A DNA stretch of 64,000 nt from assembly GCF_001641285.1 (NCBI RefSeq), contig NZ_CP014841.1:1612001-1676000 (forward strand). The letters are read 5' to 3'. Position numbers and translations under genes: made by a program. Every line of letters begins with the position of its first letter. Within the stretch, counting starts at the first letter, position 1. Shown piece by piece: positions 9,038 to 18,046 of this stretch. Below the pieces are notes generated by a model. The model was not told the origin of the DNA. It did not search any database and saw only the letters and a program-made list of their open reading frames with translations. The DNA comes from Dyella thiooxydans (lineage in GTDB: Bacteria; Pseudomonadota; Gammaproteobacteria; Xanthomonadales; Rhodanobacteraceae).

Positions 9038-9967
9038 CTACAGCGCAGCGAGCGCCGGGCTGCCGATCACCCGCTGGCCGACCGGTTCGCCGCGCAGGAA
9101 GGCGAGTACACCGTCGACCACTTCCGGTGCGTCCACCACACGGCGATGACCCAGTCCCTGGGTGGTGAGCAGGCGCGCGCCAGGCCAGTACATGGCGTAG
9201 CGCTCGCCCTCGGACCACGGCACGTCGGGGTCGTCAAGGTCATGCACCACCAGCGCGGGCTGGCCGAGCGCGGGGAGCCGGCGCTCGACCTGGAGTTCGT
9301 CCACGTGCACGCCGGTGCGCCCGCGCAGCCAGGCGAAGAACGGTTCGCGGAGATGCCGGCCGAGCCGCACAAAGCGGAAGAAGCGATGCACCGCCGCGCG
9401 CATGTCCACGGCGGGGGCGATCAGCACCAGCTTGTGCGCCCGCCAGCGCTCGTCCTGCGCCAGGGTCACCGCGGCGCCGCCCAGCGAATGGGCGATCGCC
9501 AGCGCGGCGTTGCCGTAACGGCTGCCGACGGCGCGGACGGTGGCGATGAAGTCCGGCAAGGTACACAGGTGCCCGCTGCTGTGGCCGTGGCCGGGCTGGT
9601 CGAACGTCACCACCGCGTAGCCGAGTGCGCGCAGCCTGGCCACCCACGGCAGGAAGCGCAGGCCGAAGCTCGACCAGCCGTGCACCAGCAGCACATACGG
9701 CTGTTGCGCGGGATCGCCCCAGACATAGGTGGCGATGGTCTCGCCGTTCAACGTGAGGCTGCCGCGCTGCATGGCGTCGTCGCCGCGCACCGCGTCGGCG
9801 CGGGCTCGGCTGCTGGCGAACGGAGTGGAGAACAGCCGGGCGGCCCGGTTCACCGTGCGGCCGGGCGCCACCCGGCTGCCGACGGCAAAGAACGCACGGA
9901 CGGTGGACAGCTTGAGACGGGCGGACAAGCCGGCCTGGGCGGAAACTGCGGAAGTGGGGGAAGGCAT
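9038..9967 (-). CDS. Alpha/beta hydrolase
   Basis: A 309-residue single-domain alpha/beta hydrolase. The oxyanion loop is HGWSS at 96-100, the nucleophile elbow is AHSLGGA with S161, a candidate acid lies in DLDDPDVPW and the catalytic histidine in LGHRRVV near the end. The fold is clear; the substrate is not. I start at the ATG at 9967, 10 bp downstream of the TetR stop; an earlier in-frame ATG at 10030 would lie inside the TetR gene. Same-strand placement behind a TetR regulator suggests the two form one unit. Confidence 0.88.
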   Translation of the reverse strand: MPSPTSAVSAQAGLSARLKLSTVRAFFAVGSRVAPGRTVNRAARLFSTPFASSRARADAVRGDDAMQRGSLTLNGETIATYVWGDPAQQPYVLLVHGWSSFGLRFLPWVARLRALGYAVVTFDQPGHGHSSGHLCTLPDFIATVRAVGSRYGNAALAIAHSLGGAAVTLAQDERWRAHKLVLIAPAVDMRAAVHRFFRFVRLGRHLREPFFAWLRGRTGVHVDELQVERRLPALGQPALVVHDLDDPDVPWSEGERYAMYWPGARLLTTQGLGHRRVVDAPEVVDGVLAFLRGEPVGQRVIGSPALAAL

Positions 9968-9977
9968 GGGGAAGGTC

Positions 9978-10580
9978 TCAGGGCTGCCAACTGCGCCAGA
10001 GGCGCTCGAACGCCGCGTCGGCGCGCGCACTGGCCGAATCGAAACCGAACAGGCCGGCGTCGTGGTGCAGGCCCAGGATCAGCGCGTAGATCTCGAAGGC
10101 GATCTGCTCCGGGTCGGCGTCGGCGCGGAAGTGCCCCGCCTCGATCGCCTGCCCGGCCGCCTTGGCCAGCGCGGCCCGCCACTGCGCCTGCTGGGTCACC
10201 ACGCCGTCGTGCATGACGCCGTCGCGGCCGTCGTACTCGCTGGCGGCCGAGAGCAGCACGCAGCCCTCGGCGTGGCGGTCGGCCCAGTCGAACCAGCGCC
10301 GCACGATGGCGCGCAGCCGCGGCAGGCCGCGCGGCTCGCGCAGCGCCGGGCGCATCACCGCTTCGGTGAAGCGTTCCGCGCCTGAATGCAGCACGGCCAG
10401 CAGCAGGTCTTCGCGCGAACCGAAGTGAGCGAACACGCCGCTCTTGGACATGCCCACGTCGGTCGCGAGGTTGCCGATGGTCAGCCCTTCCAGACCGTCG
10501 CGACGGGCCAGCTCGTAGGCGTGGTCGAGGATGAGCTCGCGGGTCAGGGCGCGCTTGGTCGGGGCGGCGGCGGTCATCAT
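9978..10580 (-). CDS. TetR/AcrR family transcriptional regulator
   Basis: A 200-residue regulator. The N-terminal HTH is typical: a LILDHAYELARRDG helix, then LTIGNLATDVGMSKSGVFAHFGSREDLL, covering residues about 15-55. The C-terminal half is a helical ligand-binding domain of the kind found in TetR_C-type regulators of lipid or efflux genes. Two adjacent ATGs (10580 and 10577) are possible starts. It reads into the alpha/beta hydrolase gene and is divergent from the M48 protease gene 108 bp away, so it may control either or both. Confidence 0.92.
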   Translation of the reverse strand: MMTAAAPTKRALTRELILDHAYELARRDGLEGLTIGNLATDVGMSKSGVFAHFGSREDLLLAVLHSGAERFTEAVMRPALREPRGLPRLRAIVRRWFDWADRHAEGCVLLSAASEYDGRDGVMHDGVVTQQAQWRAALAKAAGQAIEAGHFRADADPEQIAFEIYALILGLHHDAGLFGFDSASARADAAFERLWRSWQP

Positions 10581-10688
10581 GGCGGCAAAATAGCACGACC
10601 GTTCGTTCTTTTTACAGTGCCGCGATGCCGCCTGCACGGCCGGGGCGTCTATCCTTGCGTGCGCCATCCATCGATCAGGGAGCTCTCC

Positions 10689-11492
10689 ATGCGCGCCACC
10701 GCGTTCGCCGCCACCCTTGCCGCCGCCACGCTCTGCCTGGCTGGCTGCGCCACCTCGCCCACCGGTCGCTCGCAGCTGATGATGGTGTCCGATGCGCAGA
10801 TGAGCCAGATGGGCATCACCGCGTTCAACGACATGCGCAAGCAGGGCAAATTCGTCGACGCGCCACGGCAGCGTGCCTACGCCACCTGCGTGGCGAACGC
10901 GCTGATCGCCGTGCTGCCGCCGCCGTGGAACGCCAACCAGTGGGAGGTGCAGATCGTCGGCGACGACAGCGCCAACGCCTTCGCCCTGCCCGGCGGCCGC
11001 ATCGGCGTGAACCAGGGCATGTTCAAGGTGGCCACCAACCAGGACCAGCTGGCCGTGGTGCTGGGCCATGAGCTGGCGCATGTGGTGGCGCGGCACGGCG
11101 CCGAGCGCATGTCCGACAACCTGGCTGCCCAGGGCGCTGTGTTGGCTGGCGCTGCATACGGCGCCAGCCGCGGTGGAAACACCGGAACCATCGTGGCTGG
11201 ATCCGCGGTAGCCGCCGAGGTGTTCTTCCTGCTGCCGTTCTCGCGCACCCAGGAGAGCGAGGCCGACGTGCTCGGCCAGCGCTACATGGCCGAGGCCGGC
11301 TTCGATCCGCGCGCGGCCGCCACGCTGTGGCAGAAGATGGGCGCGCAGGGCGGCAGCAAACCGCCGGCGTTCCTGTCCACCCACCCGTCCAGCAGCAAGC
11401 GCGAGCAGACCCTGCAGCAGCAGGCGCAGCAGCTGATGCCGGTGTACCAGCAGGCGCGTGCCCATCACCACGATCCGGAATGCCGGCTCTGA
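10689..11492 (+). CDS. M48 family metalloprotease lipoprotein (LoiP/YcaL-like)
   Basis: A 267-residue lipoprotein with a signal peptide ending in the lipobox LAGC (C20). The zinc site is HELAH at 127-131 with the third ligand in TQESEADVLG, and a glycine/alanine-rich segment lies between them. Family members are outer-membrane-anchored periplasmic proteases involved in envelope quality control. AGGGAG before the ATG at 10689 supports the start; the frame is open upstream but without a signal peptide. It is divergent from the TetR gene. Confidence 0.92.
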   Translation: MRATAFAATLAAATLCLAGCATSPTGRSQLMMVSDAQMSQMGITAFNDMRKQGKFVDAPRQRAYATCVANALIAVLPPPWNANQWEVQIVGDDSANAFALPGGRIGVNQGMFKVATNQDQLAVVLGHELAHVVARHGAERMSDNLAAQGAVLAGAAYGASRGGNTGTIVAGSAVAAEVFFLLPFSRTQESEADVLGQRYMAEAGFDPRAAATLWQKMGAQGGSKPPAFLSTHPSSSKREQTLQQQAQQLMPVYQQARAHHHDPECRL

Positions 11493-11544
11493 GGGCAGTC
11501 CGTCGCAGCGGAGCTGCCCGGTGTTGGGAGGCAGTGCTCTTGCT

Positions 11545-11658
11545 CGTGATTCCTGCGAAAGCAGGAGGCGCTTCATCAACAGTCGGAGGGCGAGTCATCC
11601 AGTGACTTTCAGCTCCAAAGAGCAGAGACGCTGGATCCCAGCGTTCGCTGGGATGACG
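11545..11658. repeat. CGTCATCC-family inverted-repeat element, full copy
   Basis: The ends are inverted (CGTGATTCCTGCGAAAGCAGG at the left, ending in TTCGCTGGGATGACG at the right), with an inner AGGCGCTTCATCAACAG box and a GTCATCCAGTGACTTT box. It is about 114 bp long. Related copies lie at 11749, 56660 and 58155. It is non-coding and has no transposase, so it is MITE- or REP-like. Confidence 0.8.
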
Positions 11659-11748
11659 TAAGGGAGCCTAGAACTCTCCGCGACTCATTCGGAAGCAGAG
11701 GCGTTTCTAAAGCAGCTAGGAATGACCGATGCATCTGGAATTTCCTCA

Positions 11749-11813
11749 CGTCATCCCAGCGAACGCTGGAGGCGCTGTATCAACAGCCGTAGGGCTGGTC
11801 ATCCAGTGCCTTC
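11749..11813. repeat. CGTCATCC-family element, left half only
   Basis: It begins CGTCATCCCAGCGAACGCTGG, then AGGCGCTGTATCAACAGCCG and GGTCATCCAGTG, matching the left half of the neighbouring 11545 copy. The right inverted end is absent. The whole gap 11493-11931 holds these two elements and no gene. Confidence 0.75.
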
Positions 11814-11931
11814 GCTTTTCGCCCGCCCCCGACCGCCGGCTGAACGTGTCGGCCCCGGCTACGTCAACAACACGACGGCCGGTTCGTTCTTCCGCCTGCC
11901 GCCGCGCGATGCGGCGATGACGGAGACCTGC

Positions 11932-12267
11932 ATGATCACGATGACCCGCAAGCTTGCCCTGCTCGCCGCCCTCGGCCTCGCCGCGGGTGCCGGCACCGGC
12001 TATGCCCCGCCGACCGAGGCCGCCCAGGTCGCCGTGGGCGTCACCATCGGCGTGCCCCCGCCGCCGCCGCGCTACGTGCGCGTGCCGCCGCCGCGGGTCG
12101 GCTACGTCTGGGCGCCCGGCTACTGGCGCTGGGATCACCGTCGGCATCGCCACGTCTGGGTGGCCGGTTACTGGGTGCACGCCCGCCCGGGTTACCGCTA
12201 CGTGCCGGAGCACTGGGTGCACCGGCGGGGCGGCTGGTACTTCCGCCCGGGCCACTGGGTGCGCTGA
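11932..12267 (+). CDS. YXWGXW-type repeat protein, exported
   Basis: A 111-residue protein with a signal peptide (hydrophobic stretch near residues 7-20). A proline run and then repeated aromatic-Gly units follow (VWAPGYWRWD, WVAGYWVHARPGYRYVPEHW, WYFRPGHWVR), rich in His, Arg, Trp and Tyr. This matches the YXWGXW repeat family, small periplasmic or secreted proteins of unknown function that are common in proteobacteria. GGAG six bases before the ATG at 11932 decides the start over an ATG at 11917. A strong terminator hairpin follows. Confidence 0.82.
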   Translation: MITMTRKLALLAALGLAAGAGTGYAPPTEAAQVAVGVTIGVPPPPPRYVRVPPPRVGYVWAPGYWRWDHRRHRHVWVAGYWVHARPGYRYVPEHWVHRRGGWYFRPGHWVR

Positions 12268-12335
12268 GCGCTCCAGCCCGGCTTGCTGCGCCGCGTCAGC
12301 AATTGCAGCGGCGACGTACTAAACTTCGCCCCCCG

Positions 12336-12372
12336 AAACCAAAGCCCCAGCCCCGCTGGGGCTTTGGTTTTC
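12336..12372. terminator. Rho-independent terminator
   Basis: A perfect 15-bp stem (AAACCAAAGCCCCAG with its complement) and a 5-base loop, followed by TTTTC. It ends the YXWGXW gene and shields leucine dehydrogenase. Confidence 0.9.
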
Positions 12373-12478
12373 AAGCTGTTGCAAGCGTGCATGCCGGAAA
12401 GGGCCGCCTGGTGCGGCCCTGTTCCATCCCGAACGGCCGCCATCCCCGGGCGCCGTCCCACCTGGAGTCATCGTTCGA

Positions 12479-13582
12479 ATGATCTTTGAAACCATCGCCA
12501 AGACGGATCACGAGGAAGTCGTGTTCTGCCAGAACAAGGACGCCGGCCTGAAGGCCATCGTCGCGATCCACAACACGGTGCTCGGCCCCGCCCTGGGCGG
12601 CCTGCGCATGTGGCCGTACAAGACCGAGGCCGAAGCGGTGAACGACGTGCTGCGCCTGTCGCGCGGCATGACCTACAAGAACGCCGTGGCCGGCCTGAAC
12701 CTGGGCGGCGGCAAGGCGGTGATCATCGGCGATCCGTCGAAGGACAAGTCCGAGGCGCTGTTCCGCGCGTTCGGCCGCTTCGTCAACTCGCTGGGCGGCC
12801 GCTACATCACCGCCGAGGACGTCGGCATCGACGTCAACGACATGGAATACGTGTTCCGCGAGACCGAGTACGTGACCGGCGTGCACCAGGTGCACGGCGG
12901 CTCGGGCGACCCCTCGCCGTTCACCGCCTACGGCACCCTGCAGGGCCTGATGGCCGCGCTGAACTTCAAGCACGGCAACGAGGACGTGGGCAAGTACAGC
13001 TACGCCGTGCAGGGCTGCGGCCACGTCGGCAGCGAGTTCATCAAGCTGCTGCGCGAGCAGGGCGCCAAGGTGTTCGTCACCGACATCAACAAGGAAGCGG
13101 TGCAGCGCTGCGTGGACGAGCTGGGCTGCGAGGCGGTGGGCCTGGACGAGATCTACGACGTCGACGCCGACGTGTATTCGCCCTGCGCACTGGGCGGCAC
13201 GCTCAACGAGAAGACCATCGACCGGATCAAGGCGAAGATCATCTGCGGCGCGGCCAACAACCAGCTGGCCACCAACGAGATCGGCGACGAGCTGACCCGT
13301 CGCGGCGTGCTGTACGCGCCGGACTACGCGGTCAACGCCGGCGGCGTGATGAACATCTCGCTGGAGATCGACGGCTACAACCGCGAGCGCGCGATGCGCA
13401 TGATGCGGCAGATCTACTACAACCTGGGCCGCATCTTCGAGATCTCCAAGACCGAGAACGTGCCGACCTACCAGGCCGCCGACCGTCTGGCCGAGGAGCG
13501 CATCGCGCTGATCGGCAAGATCAAGCTGCCGCACATGGGCAACGGCGGCACCCGCTTCCAGGGCCGCATGCGCGGTCAGTAA
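12479..13582 (+). CDS. ldh: Leucine dehydrogenase (Glu/Leu/Phe/Val dehydrogenase family)
   Basis: A 367-residue NAD-dependent amino acid dehydrogenase that deaminates branched-chain amino acids to 2-oxo acids. The substrate/catalytic region shows K67 (MTYKNAVAGL) and K79 in LNLGGGKAVI, and the Rossmann motif is VQGCGHVGSEF. Length and sequence fit leucine rather than glutamate dehydrogenase. With icmF and isovaleryl-CoA dehydrogenase in the same window it supports active leucine/valine turnover. The gene is monocistronic between two terminators. Confidence 0.93.
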   Translation: MIFETIAKTDHEEVVFCQNKDAGLKAIVAIHNTVLGPALGGLRMWPYKTEAEAVNDVLRLSRGMTYKNAVAGLNLGGGKAVIIGDPSKDKSEALFRAFGRFVNSLGGRYITAEDVGIDVNDMEYVFRETEYVTGVHQVHGGSGDPSPFTAYGTLQGLMAALNFKHGNEDVGKYSYAVQGCGHVGSEFIKLLREQGAKVFVTDINKEAVQRCVDELGCEAVGLDEIYDVDADVYSPCALGGTLNEKTIDRIKAKIICGAANNQLATNEIGDELTRRGVLYAPDYAVNAGGVMNISLEIDGYNRERAMRMMRQIYYNLGRIFEISKTENVPTYQAADRLAEERIALIGKIKLPHMGNGGTRFQGRMRGQ

Positions 13583-13609
13583 GCGCCCGTCGCTGCCGTG
13601 ACGATCGTG

Positions 13610-13638
13610 AAGAGCCCGGCCGCAGCGCCGGGCTCTTT
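13610..13638 (+). terminator. Rho-independent terminator after leucine dehydrogenase
   Basis: An 11-bp stem (AAGAGCCCGGC pairing with GCCGGGCTCTT) with a 6-base loop, then TTTCG. Confidence 0.85.
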
Positions 13639-13641
13639 CGT

Positions 13642-13919
13642 TGCGGCGCGCCATGACTTCCCTCCTCCCCCTCTTCAATCGGCGCGCTGCCCTGCTAAAC
13701 TTCACATTCGCTGAACAACTTGCAAGGCTTTGCCGGCAAAGGCAAAGCTGGAACCAGGGGAGGCCCGTTTCACGGGCAGTCGGCACAGGCCGGCGTCGAG
13801 CAGCATCCACCGGAACGGGGTACCGTGCCGGTTTCCCGTGCGCCACGGTCAGGTGGCCGCGCGATGGGTTGCGGGCGCGGGAGAAGCATCAATAAAAAGC
13901 AGGAACAGGTGGAACCGGT
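13642..13919 (+). promoter_or_regulatory. Leader region of the aryl-polyene operon
   Basis: About 280 bp separate the terminator from the first ACP gene. There is no convincing gene. It should contain the operon promoter. TAAACT at 13696-13701, echoing ACTAAACTTC upstream of leucine dehydrogenase, is a possible -10 box, but I see no good -35 partner. A short palindrome (TTGCCGGCAA) lies just downstream. AGGAACAGGTGGAACCGGT precedes the ACP ATG. Confidence 0.4.
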
Positions 13920-14189
13920 ATGAGCAGCGTTTTGGAAGCAGGGATCAGCGACGAGGAGATTCTGGACAAGCTCCGCGAAGTGCTGCGCGATACCTTCGAG
14001 ATCGACCCGTCGCGGGTCACCGCCTCGGCCCACCTGTTCACCGACCTGGAACTGGACTCGATCGACGCCGTCGACCTCGCCATCCAGGTGCAGGAGATGA
14101 CGGGCATGCGGATCCGGCCGGAAGACTTCAAGAGCGTGCGTACGGTGGGCGACGTGATCGCCACCGTGCATACCCTGCTCCGACGCTGA
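13920..14189 (+). CDS. Acyl carrier protein, aryl-polyene cluster (first ACP)
   Basis: An 89-residue acyl carrier protein with the phosphopantetheine site ELDSIDAVDL (S47). Its acidic helices are typical. It opens the aryl-polyene operon, whose ACPs carry the growing polyene chain; E. coli systems also use two (ApeE and ApeF). A second ACP lies at 22023. The glycosyltransferase gene begins 12 bp downstream. Confidence 0.93.
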   Translation: MSSVLEAGISDEEILDKLREVLRDTFEIDPSRVTASAHLFTDLELDSIDAVDLAIQVQEMTGMRIRPEDFKSVRTVGDVIATVHTLLRR

Positions 14190-14200
14190 CCCGCCGCAAG

Positions 14201-14971
14201 ATGTCCGCTCCGGATCGATTTGCGCCCTGCGCACTGATCCCGATCTACAACCACGGCAGCACCATCGCGCGCACGGTCCAGGGACTGCGCGCGCACGGCC
14301 TGCCGGTCGTGGTGGTGGATGACGGCAGCGACGCCGCCACGCGCGAGGTGCTCGACGCGCTGGATCGCGACGAACCCGGCATGACCCTGATCCGCCTGCC
14401 GCACAACCAGGGCAAGGGCCGTGCGCTGGCCGCGGGCATGCGCGCCGCGCACGCCGCGGGCTATACGCACGCACTGCAGATCGACGCCGACGGCCAGCAC
14501 GACACGGCCGACGCGCCGCGCTTCGTCGAGGAGGCGCGCGCGTTCCCGCGGGCGCTGGTCTGCGGCTGCCCGGTCTACGACGACAGCGTGCCGCGTGGCC
14601 GCCTCTACGGCCGCTACGTCACCCATGTCTGCGTGTGGGTGGAAACGCTGTCGCTGGCGATCCGCGATTCGATGTGCGGCTACCGGCTGTACCCGCTGGA
14701 GGCGACCTGCGCCGAACTTGATCGCGCGCCGGTGCCGGCACGCATGGATTTCGACACCGAGATCGCCGTGCGCCTGTTCTGGCGCGGCGTGCCGGTCCGC
14801 AACCTGGCGACCCGCGTGATCTACCCGGAGAACGGCCTGTCCCACTTCCGCATGCTGCGCGACAACCTGCGCATCAGCGCGATGCACACCCGCCTGTTGC
14901 TCGGCATGCTGCCGCGTGCGCCCATACTGCTGTGGCGCCGTCTGCGCCGGGAGCCGTCATGCGCCATCTGA
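14201..14971 (+). CDS. Family 2 glycosyltransferase, aryl-polyene cluster
   Basis: A 256-residue GT2 enzyme. The nucleotide-binding segment VVVDDGSD lies at 37-44 and the metal-binding DAD (D95, D97) in LQIDADGQHD. A typical IRDSMCGYRLYP acceptor motif and a C-terminal amphipathic stretch follow. In some aryl-polyene clusters this domain is fused to the acyltransferase; here the acyltransferase is a separate gene at 23196. A role in attaching the polyene to a glycolipid anchor is inferred. The stop lies 13 bases into the LolA-like gene. Confidence 0.88.
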   Translation: MSAPDRFAPCALIPIYNHGSTIARTVQGLRAHGLPVVVVDDGSDAATREVLDALDRDEPGMTLIRLPHNQGKGRALAAGMRAAHAAGYTHALQIDADGQHDTADAPRFVEEARAFPRALVCGCPVYDDSVPRGRLYGRYVTHVCVWVETLSLAIRDSMCGYRLYPLEATCAELDRAPVPARMDFDTEIAVRLFWRGVPVRNLATRVIYPENGLSHFRMLRDNLRISAMHTRLLLGMLPRAPILLWRRLRREPSCAI

Positions 14972-15588
14972 TCGCCGTGCTGTTCGCGCTGGGAGTGCTG
15001 CTCGGCACGCCCGATACCGGCCTTTGCGCGACCGGAACCCCCGCCCCCCTGCTGCAGCAGGTGCTGGGTGAGCTGGCCCGCCACGAGGCGGTGCGGGCCG
15101 ACTTCGTGCAGACCCGCTCCAATCCCGCGCTGGCCCGGCCGCAGGAAAGCCACGGGCAACTGCTGTTCGTGCTCGGCCACGGCATGCTGTGGCAGTCGCT
15201 GGCGCCGGTGGCCGAGACGCTGGCGTTCACCGGGCGGCAGGCCGCGCGCATCGACCCGCAGGGCCGGGCCTACCCGCTGCGCAATGCCCGCGGGGTGGCC
15301 CAGATCTCCGGGATGCTGCAGGCCATGCTCGGCGGCCACAGCGACGAAGTGAGCCGGCAGTTCACGATCACCGCGAGCGGCACCCCCGCCAGTTGGACAC
15401 TCCAGCTGGTTCCCCGGCAGGAACGCGTGGCGCAGGTGCTGGAACGCGTCGAGCTGAGCGGCGACGATTTTCTCCAGGGCATCCGCATCGTCATGCACGA
15501 TGGCGGCGACACCGATATCCGCTTCAGCCACAACCGTGACGCCGGCGCGCTCAGCGCGCTGGAAAAGCGCGTGCTCGGACTGCCGTGA
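14959..15588 (+). CDS. LolA-like outer-membrane lipoprotein carrier, aryl-polyene cluster
   Basis: A 209-residue periplasmic protein with a signal peptide (residues 1-25). The LolA-like beta fold starts at VRADFVQTRSNPALARPQ. Clustered LolA paralogues accompany MMPL exporters in aryl-polyene and flexirubin loci and are thought to carry the lipid-linked pigment across the periplasm. GGGAG precedes the ATG at 14959; an ATG at 14932 in the same frame lacks a ribosome site. The stop overlaps the exporter start. Confidence 0.87.
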   Translation: MRHLIAVLFALGVLLGTPDTGLCATGTPAPLLQQVLGELARHEAVRADFVQTRSNPALARPQESHGQLLFVLGHGMLWQSLAPVAETLAFTGRQAARIDPQGRAYPLRNARGVAQISGMLQAMLGGHSDEVSRQFTITASGTPASWTLQLVPRQERVAQVLERVELSGDDFLQGIRIVMHDGGDTDIRFSHNRDAGALSALEKRVLGLP

Positions 15589-18008
15589 AGTCTCGACTGA
15601 CCCTGCACGCCGCGCTGTTCGCGGTTGCCATGGCGCTGCTCGCCGGACTCGGCGCGTGGCTGCTGTTCGGTCGCGGCAGCGTTCCCATCCAGACCGACCT
15701 GCTGGCGATGTTGCCGGCCACCGAACAGCAACCGCTGGCCGAGGCCGCGGTGCAACGGCTGGCCCACGCCAACGGCGACCGCGTGGTGCTGCTGGTGGAA
15801 AACGTCGACGACGACCGCGCCAAGGCGGCGGCCCGCACCCTGGGCAAGGCGCTGGCGGCCGATCACGTGTTCCGCTCGGTGATGGCGGAGCTGCCGCCGT
15901 TCGACCTGCACGAGATGGTCGCTCCCTACCTGGCGCACCGGTTCTTCCTGTTGTCCGACGACGACCGTGCCGCGATGGCCGCGCCCGGCTACGACCCGGC
16001 ACGGGCGCTGGCGCAGCGGCTCAACGCACCGTTCCTCGATGGCGTGGGCACCACGCTGCAGGACGACCCGTTCGGCTGGCTGCAGCACTGGCTCGACCAG
16101 CAGCCCTGGAGCCGCTCGCCGCTGCTGCCGGAGGACAACCTGCTGGTCGCGCACCAGGACGGTGGCACCCGCGTGCTGGTTACCGCGACGCTGGCTGGAT
16201 CCTCCTACGACGACACCGTGCAGCGCCGCGCGCTGGCGGCCGTGGACGCCGCGGTCGCGCAGGTCGAACGCGAGCAGCCCGGCACCGAGGTGCTGCGCAC
16301 CGGCGCGGTGTTCTATGCCGCCGCCGCCCGGGCCGGTGCCGAGCACGACGTACACCTGGTCGGCTGGATCTCCACGCTGGGCATCGCGCTGCTGCTGATC
16401 GGCATGTTCCGTTCGCCCGGGCCGCTGCTGCTGGCCTTCCTCTCGACCGCCGCCGGCGTGCTGACCGCCACCGTGGTCAGCCTGCTGGTGTTCAAGCAGA
16501 TCTACCTGCTGACCCTGGTGTTCGGCGCGGCGCTGCTGGGCGAGGCGGTGGACTACTCGATCCAGTACCTCACCGCGCGCGCCAACGCCGGCAGCCGCTG
16601 GGATGCCGCTGCCGGCCTGCGCCAGGTGCGGCCGGCCCTGCTGCTGGCGCTGGCCACCTCGCTGCTGGGCTATGCGCTGCTGGCCGGGGTGCCCTTCCCT
16701 GCGCTGCGCCAGATGGCGGTGTTCGCGATGAGCGGCATGCTCGCCGCCTGCCTCAGCGTGTTCTGGCTGCTGCCGGCAATGCTGCAGCGCGCGGCCCGGC
16801 CGCTGTCGGCGGCCCCGGTCCGCTGGGCGCTGGCGCTGCAGCGCGCGGTCGGCCGCGCCGGCCAGGGGCGACGCGGACGGTGGCTGGCGCTGCTGTTGCT
16901 GCTGCTCGCCCTGCCCGGCTGGCAGCGGCTCGGTCACGACGACGACGTGCACCTGCTGATTTCCCCGCCGGCCTCGCTGGTCACCCAGGAACACCGCATC
17001 CGCGACATCACCGGGCTCGGCAACGGCAGCCAGTTCTACCTGGTGCAGGGCGCCAACATCGAACAGACCCTGCAGCGCGAGGAACTGCTCGAGCAGCGGC
17101 TGCAGGCGATGGTGCGCCGCGGCCAGCTCGCCGACTGGCTGGGGCTGGCCCGCATGGCACCCTCGCAGGCGCGCCAGATGGCCGATCACGCGCTGATCGC
17201 GCGCAGCCTGCCGGCGGACGACACCGTGCCCGCATCGGGCGAAGCACCGGCCGGGGATCCGGCCTCGCTGCGCACCCGCACCGATCGCGCCCGTCTGCAG
17301 TCGCTGCTGGTCGCCGGCGGACTGCGCAGCGACGCCGCGGCCGGCTATGCCGACACCTGGCCCGGCACGCCGCTCGACTTCGCCCGCTGGCTGGAGTCGC
17401 CGCTGGCCACGCCGTTCCGCTACCTGTGGATGGGCTGCAACGCACAGGGCTGTGCCTCGATCGTGCTGCCGCAGGGCGACGACGACGCGCAGCTGCAGAG
17501 CGCCGCCGATCGCCTGCCTGGCGTGACCCTGGTGGACAAGGCCGCCAGCGTCTCGCAGTTGTTCGGCCGCTACCGCCGCTACGCCAGCCTGTGGCTGTTC
17601 GCCGCGCTCGTGCTGGTGGTGCCGGTGTTCGGCTGGCGCTACGGCTGGCGAAGCATGCTGCGGGTGATGCTGCCGCCGGTCGCCGGCATCGCGCTGGCGC
17701 TGGCCGCGCTCGGCTACCTCGGCCAGCCGCTGACGCTGTTCCACTGGATGGCGCTGATGCTGGTACTCGGCGTGGGCGCCAACTATGCGGTGTTCCTGCA
17801 TGAGGGCGAGCCGTACACCGCGCATCGCCCCGGCGCGATGTACGCCAGCGTGCTGCTGTCGGCGATCACCACCCTGCTTTCCTTCGGCCTGCTGTCGCTG
17901 AGCTCGATGCCCGCGCTGCACGACTTCGGCCTCACCCTGCTGCTGGGTATCGGTTTCACCGTGCTGCTGGTGCCGACCAGCCGCCCACCCGTGATGGACG
18001 CTCCATGA
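15585..18008 (+). CDS. MMPL/RND-family exporter, aryl-polyene cluster
   Basis: An 807-residue transporter with two RND halves. TM1 is at residues 5-25, followed by a periplasmic loop of about 220 residues and a block of membrane helices near 260-410; a second periplasmic region and a helix block run from about 650 to 800. It starts with GTG in a GTGA overlap with the LolA-like gene. MMPL proteins move lipids out of the inner membrane, so the substrate here is probably the aryl-polyene lipid. The C-terminus ends shortly after the last helix. Confidence 0.9.
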   Translation: MKSRLTLHAALFAVAMALLAGLGAWLLFGRGSVPIQTDLLAMLPATEQQPLAEAAVQRLAHANGDRVVLLVENVDDDRAKAAARTLGKALAADHVFRSVMAELPPFDLHEMVAPYLAHRFFLLSDDDRAAMAAPGYDPARALAQRLNAPFLDGVGTTLQDDPFGWLQHWLDQQPWSRSPLLPEDNLLVAHQDGGTRVLVTATLAGSSYDDTVQRRALAAVDAAVAQVEREQPGTEVLRTGAVFYAAAARAGAEHDVHLVGWISTLGIALLLIGMFRSPGPLLLAFLSTAAGVLTATVVSLLVFKQIYLLTLVFGAALLGEAVDYSIQYLTARANAGSRWDAAAGLRQVRPALLLALATSLLGYALLAGVPFPALRQMAVFAMSGMLAACLSVFWLLPAMLQRAARPLSAAPVRWALALQRAVGRAGQGRRGRWLALLLLLLALPGWQRLGHDDDVHLLISPPASLVTQEHRIRDITGLGNGSQFYLVQGANIEQTLQREELLEQRLQAMVRRGQLADWLGLARMAPSQARQMADHALIARSLPADDTVPASGEAPAGDPASLRTRTDRARLQSLLVAGGLRSDAAAGYADTWPGTPLDFARWLESPLATPFRYLWMGCNAQGCASIVLPQGDDDAQLQSAADRLPGVTLVDKAASVSQLFGRYRRYASLWLFAALVLVVPVFGWRYGWRSMLRVMLPPVAGIALALAALGYLGQPLTLFHWMALMLVLGVGANYAVFLHEGEPYTAHRPGAMYASVLLSAITTLLSFGLLSLSSMPALHDFGLTLLLGIGFTVLLVPTSRPPVMDAP

Positions 18009-18046
18009 TCGATCTCTCCCTGCCGTCCCGGATGTCCCGGCCATGA
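18005..18046 (+). CDS. 13-codon minicistron bridging exporter and ketosynthase genes
   Basis: An ATG overlapping the exporter stop (ATGA) opens a 13-codon frame, MIDLSLPSRMSRP. Its TGA overlaps the ATG of the next ketosynthase in a second ATGA. No family can be assigned. It may be a translational-coupling device, or the stump of the lipoprotein gene (DUF3261 type) that often sits between the exporter and ketosynthase genes in related clusters. Confidence 0.35.
   Translation: MIDLSLPSRMSRP

Noticed and set aside
8304-9218. Long frames on both strands across the 87-bp array, suggesting a repeat protein
   Set aside because: They stay open only because the period is a multiple of three and the units lack stops. 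No ribosome site or start context supports translation.
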